From Rhizobiaceae bacterium (GTDB lineage Bacteria; Pseudomonadota; Alphaproteobacteria; Rhizobiales; Rhizobiaceae): a DNA stretch of 64,000 bases. Position 1 is the first letter of the stretch; the number at the start of each line of letters is the position of its first letter. The position numbers and the translations under genes are program-made. The DNA lies in the NCBI GenBank assembly GCA_027483885.1, contig JAIXTO010000154.1, positions 1 to 64,000 on the forward strand. The letters are read 5' to 3'. The notes below the pieces were generated by a model. That model searched no databases and had not been told where the DNA came from. It worked only from the letters and a program-made list of their open reading frames with translations. Of the stretch, positions 1 through 9,302 are shown piece after piece.

Positions 1-2
1 CC

Positions 3-950
3 ATGAGCGACGACACGCAAAAATCCCCCGATCGCCTCGATCACGCGCTTCTGGCCAAGCTGACCAATGGCCTTGGCGACCGCCAGACGGTTGAAAAGAT
101 CTGCGGCGATTTCGGGCAGCTCTATTCGGTTTTCCTGCCCGACGTCTTCCACAGCGAGACGGGTATTTCGATCGAAGTCTCCTATGTCGGTTTCCAGTCT
201 GGCCTGATGCCGGACCTCATTGCCGAGCTAGGCGATACCGTGTGCCTGACGGACGGATCCTTGCGCAACTGGTGCCCGAATTTCGTGCTCGCCTGCGGCA
301 ACAGCTTCATCATCGGCCTGATGGAACGCATGCTGGGCGCCGATCCCTCGATGGTCGAACAGCCGCCGGAGCGCCCGCTGTCGGATATCGAAATGGATCT
401 CGGCACCATGGTGTTCGAGCGAACGGCCAATGTGCTGCGCTCCGGCGTCAATGCGCCGGGAGGCTTCGAGGCCATGCTGGAACGCCCGCACAATGCTGGC
501 GACCGCCCGCCTGCCGATCTGGACATGCCGGTGGAATATGGCGCGACCATCCGCCTTGCGGTCGACATCGGCAAGGTCACCTCGGAAATCGCTCTCGTCG
601 TTCCTCAGCGCGCGCTTTTGAAGACCAAGGTGGAAGTGCCAAAGCCCAAGGGCCAGGTCTCGCGCAACCGCAAGGAATGGCATGACAAGATCACCGAGCA
701 GGTGCGCCGGTCCCCGGTGACGCTCGAAGCCCGCATCCGGCTGCAGAGCCTGACGCTGAAGACCATCTCCAAGCTGATGGTCGGCGATGTCATCGCCTTC
801 GAGGACAAGACCGACGTTCAGGCCCAGGTCAGCGCCAACGGCAAGGACATGTACAATTGCGAATTCGGCCGGTCCGGCGAGCGCTACACGGTGCGCGTGA
901 AGGACAACATCAGCACCGAGCAGGAGCTGCTGCGCCACCTCATGGGTTAA
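3..950 (+). CDS. fliM: Flagellar motor switch protein FliM
   Basis: The 315-residue product is FliM, the C-ring protein that receives phospho-CheY and sets motor speed or direction. The middle region (about residues 45-210) has the CheC-like fold, and a C-terminal SpoA-type surface presentation domain lies at about 230-305 ([20 protein letters not shown]). The usual enterobacterial N-terminal CheY-binding motif (LSQDEIDALL type) is absent; the start reads [20 protein letters not shown], as I would expect for rhizobial FliM. The start codon is 3 bases from the window edge, so the ribosome site is not visible. fliN follows 73 bases downstream on the same strand, then fliG and flhB. Confidence 0.95.
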   Translation: MSDDTQKSPDRLDHALLAKLTNGLGDRQTVEKICGDFGQLYSVFLPDVFHSETGISIEVSYVGFQSGLMPDLIAELGDTVCLTDGSLRNWCPNFVLACGNSFIIGLMERMLGADPSMVEQPPERPLSDIEMDLGTMVFERTANVLRSGVNAPGGFEAMLERPHNAGDRPPADLDMPVEYGATIRLAVDIGKVTSEIALVVPQRALLKTKVEVPKPKGQVSRNRKEWHDKITEQVRRSPVTLEARIRLQSLTLKTISKLMVGDVIAFEDKTDVQAQVSANGKDMYNCEFGRSGERYTVRVKDNISTEQELLRHLMG

Positions 951-1023
951 ACAAGAGCACTGCTCATACCGCAATGCGAAGAATGGGCAGCTTCACGCAA
1001 GTTTCAACAGGAATAGTGTTTTC

Positions 1024-1611
1024 ATGGCTACGAAGAAAACCCCAGCACCCGATGACGATATTTTTCCCGCTGCCGGCAATGAAGCCGAGTTGGACCAGGC
1101 GATTGATGACCTGCGCGGCGTGCTGAAAGCCGACGGCGATGCGCCGACCAGCGATTTCGGCGCCGAATTCGGTGCCGAGTTCGGCGCAGACACGGCAGCG
1201 CCGGCCGCAGACTTCGGTGGTTCCGATTTCGGCGGCTCGGATCTCGGTTCGGACTTCGGCGGCGGCGATTTCGGCGGTGCTGATCTTTCAGGCGCAAGCT
1301 TCGGCGGCAGCGATTTCGGCTCCGGTGCTGCGATGTCTGAGCCCGGCAGCGGGCTCAATTCAAACCTCGACCTGATCATGGATATCCCGATCACGGTCGA
1401 AATCGTGCTCGGCACAAGCCGCATGCAAGTTTCAGGGCTTATGGGTCTTGAAGAGGGCGCCATCATAGCGCTCGACAAGCGGATCGGCGAGCCGGTCGAG
1501 ATTACGGTAAACGGACGGCGGATCGCCAAGGGTGAGATCACTGTCCTCGAAAATGACGATACGCGCTTCGGCGTGAAGCTGACGGAAGTCCTGAGCACAA
1601 AGAAAGCCTGA
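1024..1611 (+). CDS. fliN: Flagellar motor switch protein FliN
   Basis: The 195-residue product is FliN, the C-ring protein beneath FliM. The SpoA domain is at about residues 115-190 and begins [17 protein letters not shown], the family signature. Between residues 44 and 101 lies an unusual linker of repeated DFGG/EFGA units. It is rich in Phe, Gly, Asp and Ala and absent from the roughly 100-137-residue enteric FliN; rhizobial FliN proteins are generally longer. It sits between fliM and fliG, with 27 bases to the fliG start. The FliN identity is firm; the role of the repeat linker is unknown. Confidence 0.95.
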   Translation: MATKKTPAPDDDIFPAAGNEAELDQAIDDLRGVLKADGDAPTSDFGAEFGAEFGADTAAPAADFGGSDFGGSDLGSDFGGGDFGGADLSGASFGGSDFGSGAAMSEPGSGLNSNLDLIMDIPITVEIVLGTSRMQVSGLMGLEEGAIIALDKRIGEPVEITVNGRRIAKGEITVLENDDTRFGVKLTEVLSTKKA

Positions 1612-1638
1612 TCCTTAACGGGACAGTGAGGGAAGACC

Positions 1639-2688
1639 ATGATGGACTTTGACGATTTCGGAGGCGCAGTCTCCACGAAACCGTTATCCCAAGCTGAAAA
1701 AGCCGCTGCCGTCCTTCTTGCGATGGGCAAGGGGGTGGCTGGGAAGCTGTTGAAATATTTTACCCAAAGCGAGCTGCAGACGATCATCGCCTCGGCTCAG
1801 AGCCTGCGTGAAATCCCGCCGGACGAGCTGTTGCAACTCGTCAACGAGTTCGAGGACCTGTTCACCGAAGGTGCGGGCCTGATGGACAATGCGCGCGCCA
1901 TCGAAGGCATACTCGAAGAGGGACTGACGCCGGAAGAAGTCGATGGGCTGCTTGGCCGCCGCACCGCCTTCCAGGCGTTCGAGACCTCCATCTGGGACCG
2001 CCTGCAGGACGCCGATCCGGAATTCGTCGGAAAATTCCTCCAGCGCGAACATCCGCAGACGATTGCCTATATCCTGTCCATGCTGCCCTCGTCCTTCGGT
2101 GCCAAGCTGCTCATCCAGCTGCCGGACAGCCGCCGCGCCGACATCATGAACCGGACGGTCAACATGAAGGACGTCAGCCCCAAGGCTGCCCAGATCATCG
2201 AAAACCGCGTGATGGAACTCATCCAGATGATCGAGGCCGAGCGCAATTCCAACGGCTCCAACAAGGTGGCCGAGCTGATGAACGAGCTGGAAAAGCCCCA
2301 GGTCGATACGCTGCTCAGTTCGCTGGAGACAATCAGCAAGGAATCGGTCAACAAGGTTCGTCCGAAGATCTTCCTGTTCGAAGACCTTCTGGCCATGCCG
2401 CAGCGCAGCCGCGTGCTGCTGCTCAACGACATCGCTGCCGATATCCTCACCATGGCGCTGCGTGGCGCACCGGGCGAGATCAAGGAAAGCGTGCTGTCGG
2501 CGATCAGCCCGCGCCAGCGCCGCATGATCGAATCGGATCTTGGCGCCACCAACGTCGCGCTCAACCCGCGCGAAGTGGCCATTGCGCGCCGCGCCGTGGC
2601 CCAGGAAGCCATCCGTCTGGCCAATGCCGGCCAGATCCAGCTGAAGGAGCCGACGCCCGAGGGCGAAAAGGCAACCGAAGCCGCCTGA
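1639..2688 (+). CDS. fliG: Flagellar motor switch protein FliG
   Basis: The 349-residue product is FliG, which couples the FliM/FliN ring to FliF and contacts the MotA stator. The N-terminal domain has the typical AEKAAAVLLAMGKGVAGKLL helix. The middle domain carries the EHPQTIAYILSML signature (the EHPQ motif), and the C-terminal domain has the charged stator-facing helix around RSRVLLLNDIAADILTMALR. Length matches the family. A GAGGGAAG ribosome site lies just before the ATG, and a second ATG follows immediately. Confidence 0.96.
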   Translation: MMDFDDFGGAVSTKPLSQAEKAAAVLLAMGKGVAGKLLKYFTQSELQTIIASAQSLREIPPDELLQLVNEFEDLFTEGAGLMDNARAIEGILEEGLTPEEVDGLLGRRTAFQAFETSIWDRLQDADPEFVGKFLQREHPQTIAYILSMLPSSFGAKLLIQLPDSRRADIMNRTVNMKDVSPKAAQIIENRVMELIQMIEAERNSNGSNKVAELMNELEKPQVDTLLSSLETISKESVNKVRPKIFLFEDLLAMPQRSRVLLLNDIAADILTMALRGAPGEIKESVLSAISPRQRRMIESDLGATNVALNPREVAIARRAVAQEAIRLANAGQIQLKEPTPEGEKATEAA

Positions 2689-2799
2689 TCGCCAGGCACA
2701 GCAGAGACGCACGGCAACAGTGCCGTGCGACCGGAGCCATGATGGCCCCGCCCTTTGGAACCGACGACGGCTCTTGCCGTCTCACGCAAGGATGAAGCC

Positions 2800-3864
2800 T
2801 TGTCGGACGAAGATAAAGACAGCAAAACAGAAGACCCCACAGGCAAAAAACTGCGGGACGCCGCAGACAAAGGCAATGTGGCCCATTCGAAAGAGGCGAC
2901 GCTTTTTGCGTCGTCTTTGGCGTTTTACTGTTACCTCTTGTTTTACCTGCCCGGCGCCACGGCAGAGCTTGGCGAAACGCTGAAGGACCTCCTCGACAAG
3001 CCCGACCAGTGGCGTCTTGAAAACGCGACGGATGTCGTATCGCTGTCGGTCCATCTCGGCTGGGCCTCGGCTGCCTTTCTGGCCCCGGCCATGCTGATGT
3101 TCTGCCTCTTCGGCCTGTCCTCCTCGCTCATGCAGAACATGCCGTCTTTTGTTCTGGAGCGGGTGCGCCCGCAGGCGTCGCGCGTCTCGCTTTCCAAGGG
3201 CTTTGCCCGCATCTTCAGCGTGCCCGGCCTCGTGGAGTTCGGCAAATCCCTGTTCAAGGTCGCCGTGGTTGGCATCTGCATGTATCTGGCCATGCGCAGC
3301 GACTTCCTGCACTCCATCGACGCGATGTTTTCAGACCCGACGGTCATCCCGAGCATGCTCTACGCGTCCACCAAGAAGATGATGGTGATCATCCTTCTGG
3401 CGACCGCGACGCTTGCCATCATCGACTTCTTCTGGACCAAACATCACTGGTTCTCCCAGCTGAAGATGACCAAGCAGGAGGTGAAGGACGAGAACAAGCA
3501 GGCGCAGGGTGACCCGATCGTCAAGGCCCGCCAGCGCTCCCTGATGCGCAGCCGCGCCCGAAACCGCATGATGAGCAACGTGCCCCGCGCCACGCTCGTC
3601 ATCGCAAACCCCACCCATTACGCGGTAGCGCTGCGTTATGTGCGCGAGGAAAGCGACGCACCGATCGTCATTGCCAAGGGCACGGATCTCGTTGCCCTGA
3701 AGATTCGCGAGATTGCCGAGGAAGCCGGCATTCCTGTTTTTGAGGATCCGCCTCTGGCGCGCTCCATGTTTGCGCAAGTCTCGGTGGATAGTATCATCCC
3801 CGCCGCCTTCTACAAGGCAGTGGCAGAACTGATCCACCGGGTCTACGCCACCCGGTCGCCCTAG
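2800..3864 (+). CDS. flhB: Flagellar export switch protein FlhB
   Basis: FlhB is the export-gate protein of the flagellar type III secretion system that switches substrate from rod/hook to filament. The sequence shows the N-terminal [14 protein letters not shown] motif, four hydrophobic segments (about 30-220), and the cytoplasmic autocleavage motif NPTH in [15 protein letters not shown] placed the start at a TTG at 2800 (product starting [11 protein letters not shown], 354 residues) because the conserved FlhB N-terminus begins there and an AAGGA lies 7 bases upstream. A longer reading from a TTG at 2755 (369 residues) adds a tail without family similarity. It ends 20 bases before the next gene, so it is probably cotranscribed with fliG. 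Confidence 0.93.
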   Translation: MSDEDKDSKTEDPTGKKLRDAADKGNVAHSKEATLFASSLAFYCYLLFYLPGATAELGETLKDLLDKPDQWRLENATDVVSLSVHLGWASAAFLAPAMLMFCLFGLSSSLMQNMPSFVLERVRPQASRVSLSKGFARIFSVPGLVEFGKSLFKVAVVGICMYLAMRSDFLHSIDAMFSDPTVIPSMLYASTKKMMVIILLATATLAIIDFFWTKHHWFSQLKMTKQEVKDENKQAQGDPIVKARQRSLMRSRARNRMMSNVPRATLVIANPTHYAVALRYVREESDAPIVIAKGTDLVALKIREIAEEAGIPVFEDPPLARSMFAQVSVDSIIPAAFYKAVAELIHRVYATRSP

Positions 3865-3884
3865 AAACGGATGCACGAGACACA

Positions 3885-4322
3885 ATGAAAAAATGCGACT
3901 ACTCGTTGGAAAGAGAAAAAATCCTTGCGCAGGCGATCAACCCGGTGGCGACCGAATTACGGCTGCTGGATGCGGGCGACCTCATTTCGCTGCTGCGGCT
4001 GGAGCGTTACGGCAGCATAGCCGACCTGGTCTCATCGGCGGCTGAGCTTTATTTCCACCCGGGCACCGTGAATTTCGGCTCGGGCGGCGAATATCGGCTG
4101 GAATGGGATGGGCCGCCGCAGATCATGCTGGATCTTGAAATCAAGCCGCGCGGCGTCTCGGTTTATGCGCGCCTGATGCTGAGCGACCAGACGGCCGGCA
4201 TCGAGATCGACCACATCACCTTCCAGGAACCCTCGCAGGACCCGCTGGAAAACACTGCCTTCCTGTCGCGCAGCCTGCACGAGGCCCGCTTTGCCAAGCC
4301 GCCTCTGGAAATGGCCGGCTGA
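3885..4322 (+). CDS. Conserved small protein of the rhizobial flagellar cluster
   Basis: This 145-residue protein begins MKKCDYSLEREKILAQ and has no signal peptide or membrane segment. I do not recognise a named domain; the second half looks beta-rich (GEYRLEWDGPPQIMLDLEIK). It starts 20 bases after flhB, on the same strand, and is the last gene before the strand switches to visR. The position suggests a motility or export accessory role, but that is inferred from context only. Codon use matches the neighbours, so I take it as a real gene. Confidence 0.75.
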   Translation: MKKCDYSLEREKILAQAINPVATELRLLDAGDLISLLRLERYGSIADLVSSAAELYFHPGTVNFGSGGEYRLEWDGPPQIMLDLEIKPRGVSVYARLMLSDQTAGIEIDHITFQEPSQDPLENTAFLSRSLHEARFAKPPLEMAG

Positions 4323-4355
4323 AGAAGAGCCGATGGCCTGCCCGACATCTTCTGA

Positions 4356-5108
4356 TCAGTGGATATAACCCAGGCGGATCGCTTTTGCGATCGCCTGGAT
4401 GCGGTTCACCGAATCGAGTTTGATGGTGGCCGATCCGAGATAGGCGTTGACCGTGTGGACCGAGAGACCGAGCTTTTCGGCAATTTCTTCGCTGATCTGG
4501 CCATCGCCGGCCAATTGCAGGCAAGAAATCTCGCGTTCACTCAGCGTTTCGGATGGCACGGACTTGCGCTCGTCGAGCGCAAGAAGATCCATCATGATCT
4601 GGCAGCTGCGCACATGCTGGTCGATGACAGCATCGCTCGACAGGTCGATCGACGTGCCGCAGAAGATCACATAACCATTGCCGACGGCGCCCAGGCGCAC
4701 AGGAAAGGCAATGCCGGCATAGAGTATGCCGCAGTCCTCCAGCCGGCGGATCAGCGGTGCCTGGTCCACGGCAGCATCGGCGGCGCCAGGCCCTCCGTCA
4801 GGCCCCGGCCAGCTCATCGGCAGCAGCGAAACATCGATGTGGTGAATGAGGATGTCGCCATAGGCGGCAATCAGGGCGGCGATGTTTTCGGTCGCCGCTG
4901 CCCCCCAATTGTCCAGTTCGCAGATCAGCTTGCGCTTGTTGGGCAGGCCTGTGCCGCTGACACGGAACACGGCAAAGCTTGAGGCCCGCATGCTTTTCTG
5001 CATGGCGACGAGTTTGGGAAAAATATCCGAACGGCTGCTGGCTCGCTGAACACGAAGGTATTGCATTCCCGCTTCCGGCTCTCCCCCCGTTGTCCGCGAG
5101 TAACCCAT
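4356..5108 (-). CDS. visR: LuxR-type motility regulator VisR
   Basis: The 250-residue product has an N-terminal sensor-like domain (about 20-170) and a C-terminal LuxR helix-turn-helix (about 185-245, LSEREISCLQLAGDGQISEE, then LSVHTVNAYLGSATIKLDSV). In Sinorhizobium and Agrobacterium VisN and VisR act together as the top activator of the flagellar cascade through Rem. Here it lies 10 bases downstream of visN in the same direction, the known visNR order. Its 3' end converges on the small plus-strand gene with only 33 bases between stop codons. I assign VisR from the second position and LuxR architecture. Confidence 0.9.
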   Translation of the reverse strand: MGYSRTTGGEPEAGMQYLRVQRASSRSDIFPKLVAMQKSMRASSFAVFRVSGTGLPNKRKLICELDNWGAAATENIAALIAAYGDILIHHIDVSLLPMSWPGPDGGPGAADAAVDQAPLIRRLEDCGILYAGIAFPVRLGAVGNGYVIFCGTSIDLSSDAVIDQHVRSCQIMMDLLALDERKSVPSETLSEREISCLQLAGDGQISEEIAEKLGLSVHTVNAYLGSATIKLDSVNRIQAIAKAIRLGYIH

Positions 5109-5118
5109 TCAGCCTTTC

Positions 5119-5856
5119 CTATACAAGATTGTTGCGCACGGCATAGGCGATGGCCTCCGACCGGGTCTTGGTTGCCGTCTTGCGCATGACGCTGGTGATG
5201 TAATTGTTGATCGTGTTGCGCGAGATGCCCAGAATGACCGCGATCTCGTCGCTGGTCTTGCCCTCTGCAATCCAGAACAGGCATTCCAGTTCGCGGTCGG
5301 TCAGTTCGAAATCGCGCTCCACCCTGACATCCCGGGTCTCGCCAAGGCTCATCGCATACCCGGCCAGGAGCCCGACTTCCCGCAACCGGTCCTGCGACAG
5401 GATGATGCCTTCGATGAACAGCAGCATGACCGAAAACCGCGTGCGCCCGGCACAGAAGGTCAACGAGCAATACTGGCGGCTGACCTCTTCCGGCAGGCTG
5501 AGATCATCGGGCAGCAACGAAAACTGCGGCGTCAGAAGCGCCAGACATTTTTCGATCTCCGTCGAGCGCGAATAGCCCTTGGCCAGATCCGCGCCGAGCC
5601 GGCGCACCAGATCGAAAGGCCAGTTGGAGGCAACGATGAAATCCAGCCCCTGGTCCTGGATCAGGTCGTAGCGGGCCAAAAGATAATGCGAGGAGCCGAC
5701 GTAATCGGAGAGGATGCGCATGGCCGACTGGATATTGCCCGACGCTCCAGCCAGGGACAGGCGACGAAGAACTTGCTCTCGCAACAACGCCTTGGGGGCA
5801 GCGGGCTCCAGAAAATGCCTCCCCTCCAGCGTTGGTTCTGCGTTTCGCAACTCCAT
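5119..5856 (-). CDS. visN: LuxR-type motility regulator VisN
   Basis: The 245-residue product has the same plan as its partner VisR: a sensor-like N-terminal half and a LuxR DNA-binding domain at about 180-240 (FELTDRELECLFWIAEGKTS, then ISRNTINNYITSVMRKTATK). No acyl-homoserine-lactone pocket signature is obvious, in line with rhizobial VisN being an orphan regulator. The gene is first of the visNR pair and has an upstream region of about 240 bases before the fliF terminator, including two inverted repeats (6037-6080). The ATG is preceded by GGGAGATGAAACGAA, a good ribosome site. Confidence 0.9.
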   Translation of the reverse strand: MELRNAEPTLEGRHFLEPAAPKALLREQVLRRLSLAGASGNIQSAMRILSDYVGSSHYLLARYDLIQDQGLDFIVASNWPFDLVRRLGADLAKGYSRSTEIEKCLALLTPQFSLLPDDLSLPEEVSRQYCSLTFCAGRTRFSVMLLFIEGIILSQDRLREVGLLAGYAMSLGETRDVRVERDFELTDRELECLFWIAEGKTSDEIAVILGISRNTINNYITSVMRKTATKTRSEAIAYAVRNNLV

Positions 5857-6036
5857 TTCGTTTCATCTCCCTTTCAGGGAAAACACTTCAAACGCCTGTC
5901 ATTGCCCTTGGATCGCGCCACGTCCGGAAAACAGGTTACAATCCCGTGACCCAATTGTCTTCAATGCGCTGCAGCGAATCATGGTCATTTTAGGAAGCTG
6001 CCACGGAATTGCCATAACCTCTTATAGTTTTCCTAA

Positions 6037-6080
6037 AAAGCTTTGTGCCCAAACCCGCACAAAGCTTTAGGTCAACCTAA
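6037..6080. promoter_or_regulatory. Paired inverted repeats upstream of visN
   Basis: Two palindromes lie side by side. AAAGCTTTGTGC at 6037-6048 is perfectly repeated in reverse at 6057-6068 across an 8-base loop. TTAGGT-CA-ACCTAA occupies 6067-6080. They sit about 180-225 bases upstream of visN, in the gap between visN and the fliF terminator. Regulatory operator is one reading, secondary terminator structure another. No T-run follows the first hairpin on either strand, so I favour a protein-binding or structural role, unproven. Confidence 0.4.
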
Positions 6081-6102
6081 GGTATAAGTGCATCATAAGC
6101 AA

Positions 6103-6123
6103 AAGGCCGGCAAAGCCGGCCTT
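6103..6123 (-). terminator. Rho-independent terminator after fliF
   Basis: A perfect 9-bp stem, AAGGCCGGC-aaa-GCCGGCCTT, lies 33 bases beyond the fliF stop. On the minus strand it is followed by a short T-run (CCTTTTGC). It would end the long chemotaxis-fliF transcript and insulate visN. Confidence 0.8.
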
Positions 6124-6155
6124 CGTTATCACGGTATCGTGATTGCAGGGAGCGC

Positions 6156-7835
6156 TTACGCTGCGCGGTCGACGGCCCATTTGCGCAGGATCTTGGCGGC
6201 GCGTTCTTCGCTGATCTCCACCATACGGGCAAGCCGCTTTTCCGGGCCTTCCTTGACGCGGCGGTTGAAGCCGCCGTTCGGATCATCGCCACCGCCGAAC
6301 ACATCGTCTGCGCTGTCGAAGCCGAAGTCGGAGCCGAAGCCGTCCATGAGAGAGGGGCTGGCGCCACCCGGCGAGAAGTCGGGCAGTTCGAGGCCGGCCG
6401 CTTCCGTTGCGGCTTCACCTGCGACCACCGTGCCGGTGACGCTGCGGATCACGGGGCGGACACCGAGCCAGACGACCACGAAGGCAACCGCGACGAAGGC
6501 GAGAGAATTGATGATGCCGCCCAGATTGCGCATCAGCATTTCCGACAGACCGGGACCGGTGACGGCCTCGTCGAGCAGCTGTGTCTCGAGGAAGTCCATC
6601 GCCGTTACGGTGACCACGTCGCCGCGCTCGACATTGACGCCGGCCGCCGTTGTGACAATCTTCTGCATCTCGGCCAGATAGGCATCGATCTTCTGCTGGT
6701 CCGCCGGTTCGCCGACCATCTTGGCAATGCGACCTTTGTTGACGACCACGGCGATCGACAGTTTTTCCACGACATAGCTGTTGCGGGTGGTGGCGGTGGT
6801 CTTCGAATTGATCTCGTAGTTGGTCTGCTCTTCCTTCTTGTCGGTCTCGTCGGACGATTCCGGGCCTGCATTGCCACCGCCCTGCGGAGCCGCCTGGGGA
6901 ACGTTCTGCTCGACGGTTGCGGCGCTGTCGGACTGGCGCTGCTGCGATTTCTGCGCCTCTTTCGTCACCTTCACCGAGCGCTCGACACGCGATTCCGGAT
7001 CAAACACGGTTTCCTGGATCTGCTGGCTGTCGGTGTTGAGCGACGCCGTCGCGCTGGAGCGGAAATTGTCCATGCCGAGGAAGGGAGCGAGCGCCTTGTC
7101 GATATTGCTTTCGATTTCCTGCTGTACGCTCTGCACGACATTCATCGAACGGTTGATCGCGTTGTTTCCATATTCGTCACCGGAGGCGAGCAACTGGCCG
7201 GTGGAATCAAGAATGGTGACGTCATCGACTTCGAGCGCCGGGACGGCAGCGGCCACGAGATGACGGATGGAAGCGGCGGCCTTGCGGCCGGTTTCGCTGG
7301 ACGCGCGGATCATCACCGACGCCGTCGGCTTTTGTCCGACGCGGCGGAAACTGCCGACATCAGGCATGACGATATGGACGCGGGCCGCTGCAATGCCGCT
7401 GATCTGCTGGATGGACCGGCCGATTTCGCCTTCCAGTGCCCGCACGCGGGTCACTTCCTGCATGAAGGAGGTGAGACCGAGCGAGCCGACATTGTCGAAA
7501 AGCTCGTAGCCGGCATTGGTGCTGTTGGGCAGACCGCGCTCTGCCAGCATCAGCCGTGCCTTGCTGGTCATGCCGGCCGCCACCTGGATGCTCTTTCCGT
7601 CGGCGCCTGCCTGGAAATCGATGCCGGCCTCGGCCAGCGCCGTGCTGACCTGGTTGAGGTCAGCCGTTTCCAGTCCGACATACAAGGCCTCATAGGAAGG
7701 CTTGTTGACGTAAAGCGCCGCGGCAATGACGATCGCCATCGACACCATGCCGACACCGGCCATGGTCAATAGCTTGGTCTGCCCGAGCGAACCGAGATTT
7801 TTAAGGATTTGTGGAAATTGAGCTAACAGATTCAT
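6156..7835 (-). CDS. fliF: Flagellar MS-ring protein FliF
   Basis: The 559-residue product is FliF, which forms the membrane-embedded MS ring on which the C-ring and export apparatus assemble. It has two membrane segments (about 24-43 and about 445-465) bracketing the periplasmic YscJ/FliF domains (SYEALYVGLETADLNQV; RVHIVMPDVGSFRR). A C-terminal cytoplasmic tail ends at about 559 with the FliG-binding stretch (KRLARMVEISEERAAKILRK). An Asn/Gln/Gly-rich insert separates the ring-building motifs around residues 300-345. The gene is 122 bases downstream of cheT and is the last gene before the hairpin terminator. Confidence 0.96.
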   Translation of the reverse strand: MNLLAQFPQILKNLGSLGQTKLLTMAGVGMVSMAIVIAAALYVNKPSYEALYVGLETADLNQVSTALAEAGIDFQAGADGKSIQVAAGMTSKARLMLAERGLPNSTNAGYELFDNVGSLGLTSFMQEVTRVRALEGEIGRSIQQISGIAAARVHIVMPDVGSFRRVGQKPTASVMIRASSETGRKAAASIRHLVAAAVPALEVDDVTILDSTGQLLASGDEYGNNAINRSMNVVQSVQQEIESNIDKALAPFLGMDNFRSSATASLNTDSQQIQETVFDPESRVERSVKVTKEAQKSQQRQSDSAATVEQNVPQAAPQGGGNAGPESSDETDKKEEQTNYEINSKTTATTRNSYVVEKLSIAVVVNKGRIAKMVGEPADQQKIDAYLAEMQKIVTTAAGVNVERGDVVTVTAMDFLETQLLDEAVTGPGLSEMLMRNLGGIINSLAFVAVAFVVVWLGVRPVIRSVTGTVVAGEAATEAAGLELPDFSPGGASPSLMDGFGSDFGFDSADDVFGGGDDPNGGFNRRVKEGPEKRLARMVEISEERAAKILRKWAVDRAA

Positions 7836-7957
7836 TCTGTTCCCGCACCGTCAAAAAGGAAAAAAGAGCCCTTTGCCCAACTGCAACCTAACGCGCGAAG
7901 CTTGTGCGAGCGTTTCGCGGGTGCGGGGTGACGGTGTTATTCCAACAGCTTGCGCCG

Positions 7958-8347
7958 TCAGAAGAAGTCGAAATCTCCGGCAGCCTTTGTGAGCGGCTGC
8001 GAATGGCCGTGGCGCATGCCCTTGGTCAGCGCCTTGTGCATGTCGGCAAGCTTGACGAGGCTGAGCGCCGTCGAAACATCCACTTCCCAGTCATCGGGAA
8101 TGGTGCTGGTAATGGTATCGATGAACTCGGCAAGCCCGCGCGTCTTCTGGACGGCAAGGTCTATGCCCTGCAGCACCTTCATGCTGTCGGGCGAATGCAG
8201 GATGGCCGCGCCACCCACTTCGAGAAGCTGCGGTTCGACGCGCTCAATGAGGTAGGCCACGTCGTAAAGCTCCGAAACGATCCGCATCAGGACCTCCGGC
8301 AGTTTCTCGTCAAGCGAAGCAGATGGCTGCGAATGGATATCGGTCAT
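7958..8347 (-). CDS. cheT: Chemotaxis operon small protein CheT
   Basis: This 129-residue helical protein occupies the position of rhizobial CheT (once called Orf9) after cheD. Residues 63-67 read DLAVQ, matching the DxxxQ phosphatase signature of CheZ, and the C-terminus ends GDFDFF, similar to the CheY-binding tail of CheZ. In Sinorhizobium CheT is thought to promote dephosphorylation of a CheY. The motif match is visible; CheY-phosphatase activity here is inference. The gene lies 11 bases after cheD. Confidence 0.82.
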   Translation of the reverse strand: MTDIHSQPSASLDEKLPEVLMRIVSELYDVAYLIERVEPQLLEVGGAAILHSPDSMKVLQGIDLAVQKTRGLAEFIDTITSTIPDDWEVDVSTALSLVKLADMHKALTKGMRHGHSQPLTKAAGDFDFF

Positions 8348-8358
8348 TGCTTCCTCGA

Positions 8359-8916
8359 TTAAAAGAACTCGATCGAACTCTCGACGGGCTTGGCGGGCTT
8401 GGCGGGACGCTGCTGTTCCATCGCCACCGTCTTTTGTGTTTCGGCACCGGTCAGGGGATAGGCACGCGCACGACCGCTGGCCGGCCAGTATTCCAGCTTG
8501 CGGCCGAACTCTCCCCCGGTGGAAGAGCCGACAACGGTAATGCCTTCGTCGCGCAGGAACTGCAGCGCAAAGGCCGCGTTCTGCTCGCCGACATTGGAGA
8601 AGCTGGCAATGGTCTTGGCGCCGCCGAAGATCTTGGCTTCCAGTCGCTCGCGCCGCCCGCCGCGTTTGAGGATGCCGTTGATCAGAAGCTCCATCAGATG
8701 CACGCCATAACGGGACATGTCACCGCCCGACATGCCGCCGGGGCCATTGCCGGGCAGGAGGAAGTGGTTCATTCCACCCACGCCTGCGACCGGATCCCGT
8801 AGGCACGCAGCCACGCAGGAGCCCAGGATCGTCGTAATGACGGCATTGGGTTCATCCGTTACCTTGTATTCGCCCTGGATGATGTTCATCCGTTTGGCTG
8901 CGGCCATGTCACTCAT
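8359..8916 (-). CDS. cheD: Chemoreceptor glutamine deamidase CheD
   Basis: The 185-residue product is CheD, which deamidates glutamines on chemoreceptors and modulates adaptation. The catalytic residues are in place: Cys34 in [14 protein letters not shown], and His51 in GGMNHFLLP. The start overlaps the cheY2 stop by 4 bases. A second, diverged CheD is encoded at 23908-24498. Confidence 0.95.
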   Translation of the reverse strand: MSDMAAAKRMNIIQGEYKVTDEPNAVITTILGSCVAACLRDPVAGVGGMNHFLLPGNGPGGMSGGDMSRYGVHLMELLINGILKRGGRRERLEAKIFGGAKTIASFSNVGEQNAAFALQFLRDEGITVVGSSTGGEFGRKLEYWPASGRARAYPLTGAETQKTVAMEQQRPAKPAKPVESSIEFF

Positions 8917-9302
8917 TTAAGCGCTCCGAACACCGCCTCGATGGCAGCTTTCATCTTTTCGATTGTAAACGGCTTGGCCAAGACGTTGTTGGCGCCGAGC
9001 TGGGCGGCCTTCTGCACCAGCGCCCGGTCGCCCTGCGCGGTCAGAATGATGAAGGCCGCCTTCTTGGTCGTCGGGTTGGTACGCACCGCCTGCAGCAGGC
9101 CAAGCCCGTCCATCTTGGGCATGTTGAAGTCCGAGATCACCAGGTGATGCGGCTGCTCGGCCATGATCTTCATGCCCTGCTCGCCATCGCCTGCGGCGGT
9201 GATCTGCTTGAACCCGAGTTGTGTCAGGGCGTCGCTGAGCAGCAACCGGCTCGTCACCTGATCATCCACGATCAGAACTTTGATTTTTTCAGCGAGAGAC
9301 AT
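8913..9302 (-). CDS. cheY: Response regulator CheY2
   Basis: A 129-residue single-domain receiver. The acidic pair is D13/D14 (VLIVDDQ), the phosphoacceptor is D58 in [13 protein letters not shown], followed by the Thr switch (IILTAQ) and Lys (VLAKPF). In rhizobia the CheY between cheB and cheD is CheY2, the main motor-binding regulator, while CheY1 acts as a phosphate sink. That assignment is from gene order. It overlaps cheD by 4 bases and abuts the cheB stop. Confidence 0.93.
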   Translation of the reverse strand: MSLAEKIKVLIVDDQVTSRLLLSDALTQLGFKQITAAGDGEQGMKIMAEQPHHLVISDFNMPKMDGLGLLQAVRTNPTTKKAAFIILTAQGDRALVQKAAQLGANNVLAKPFTIEKMKAAIEAVFGALK

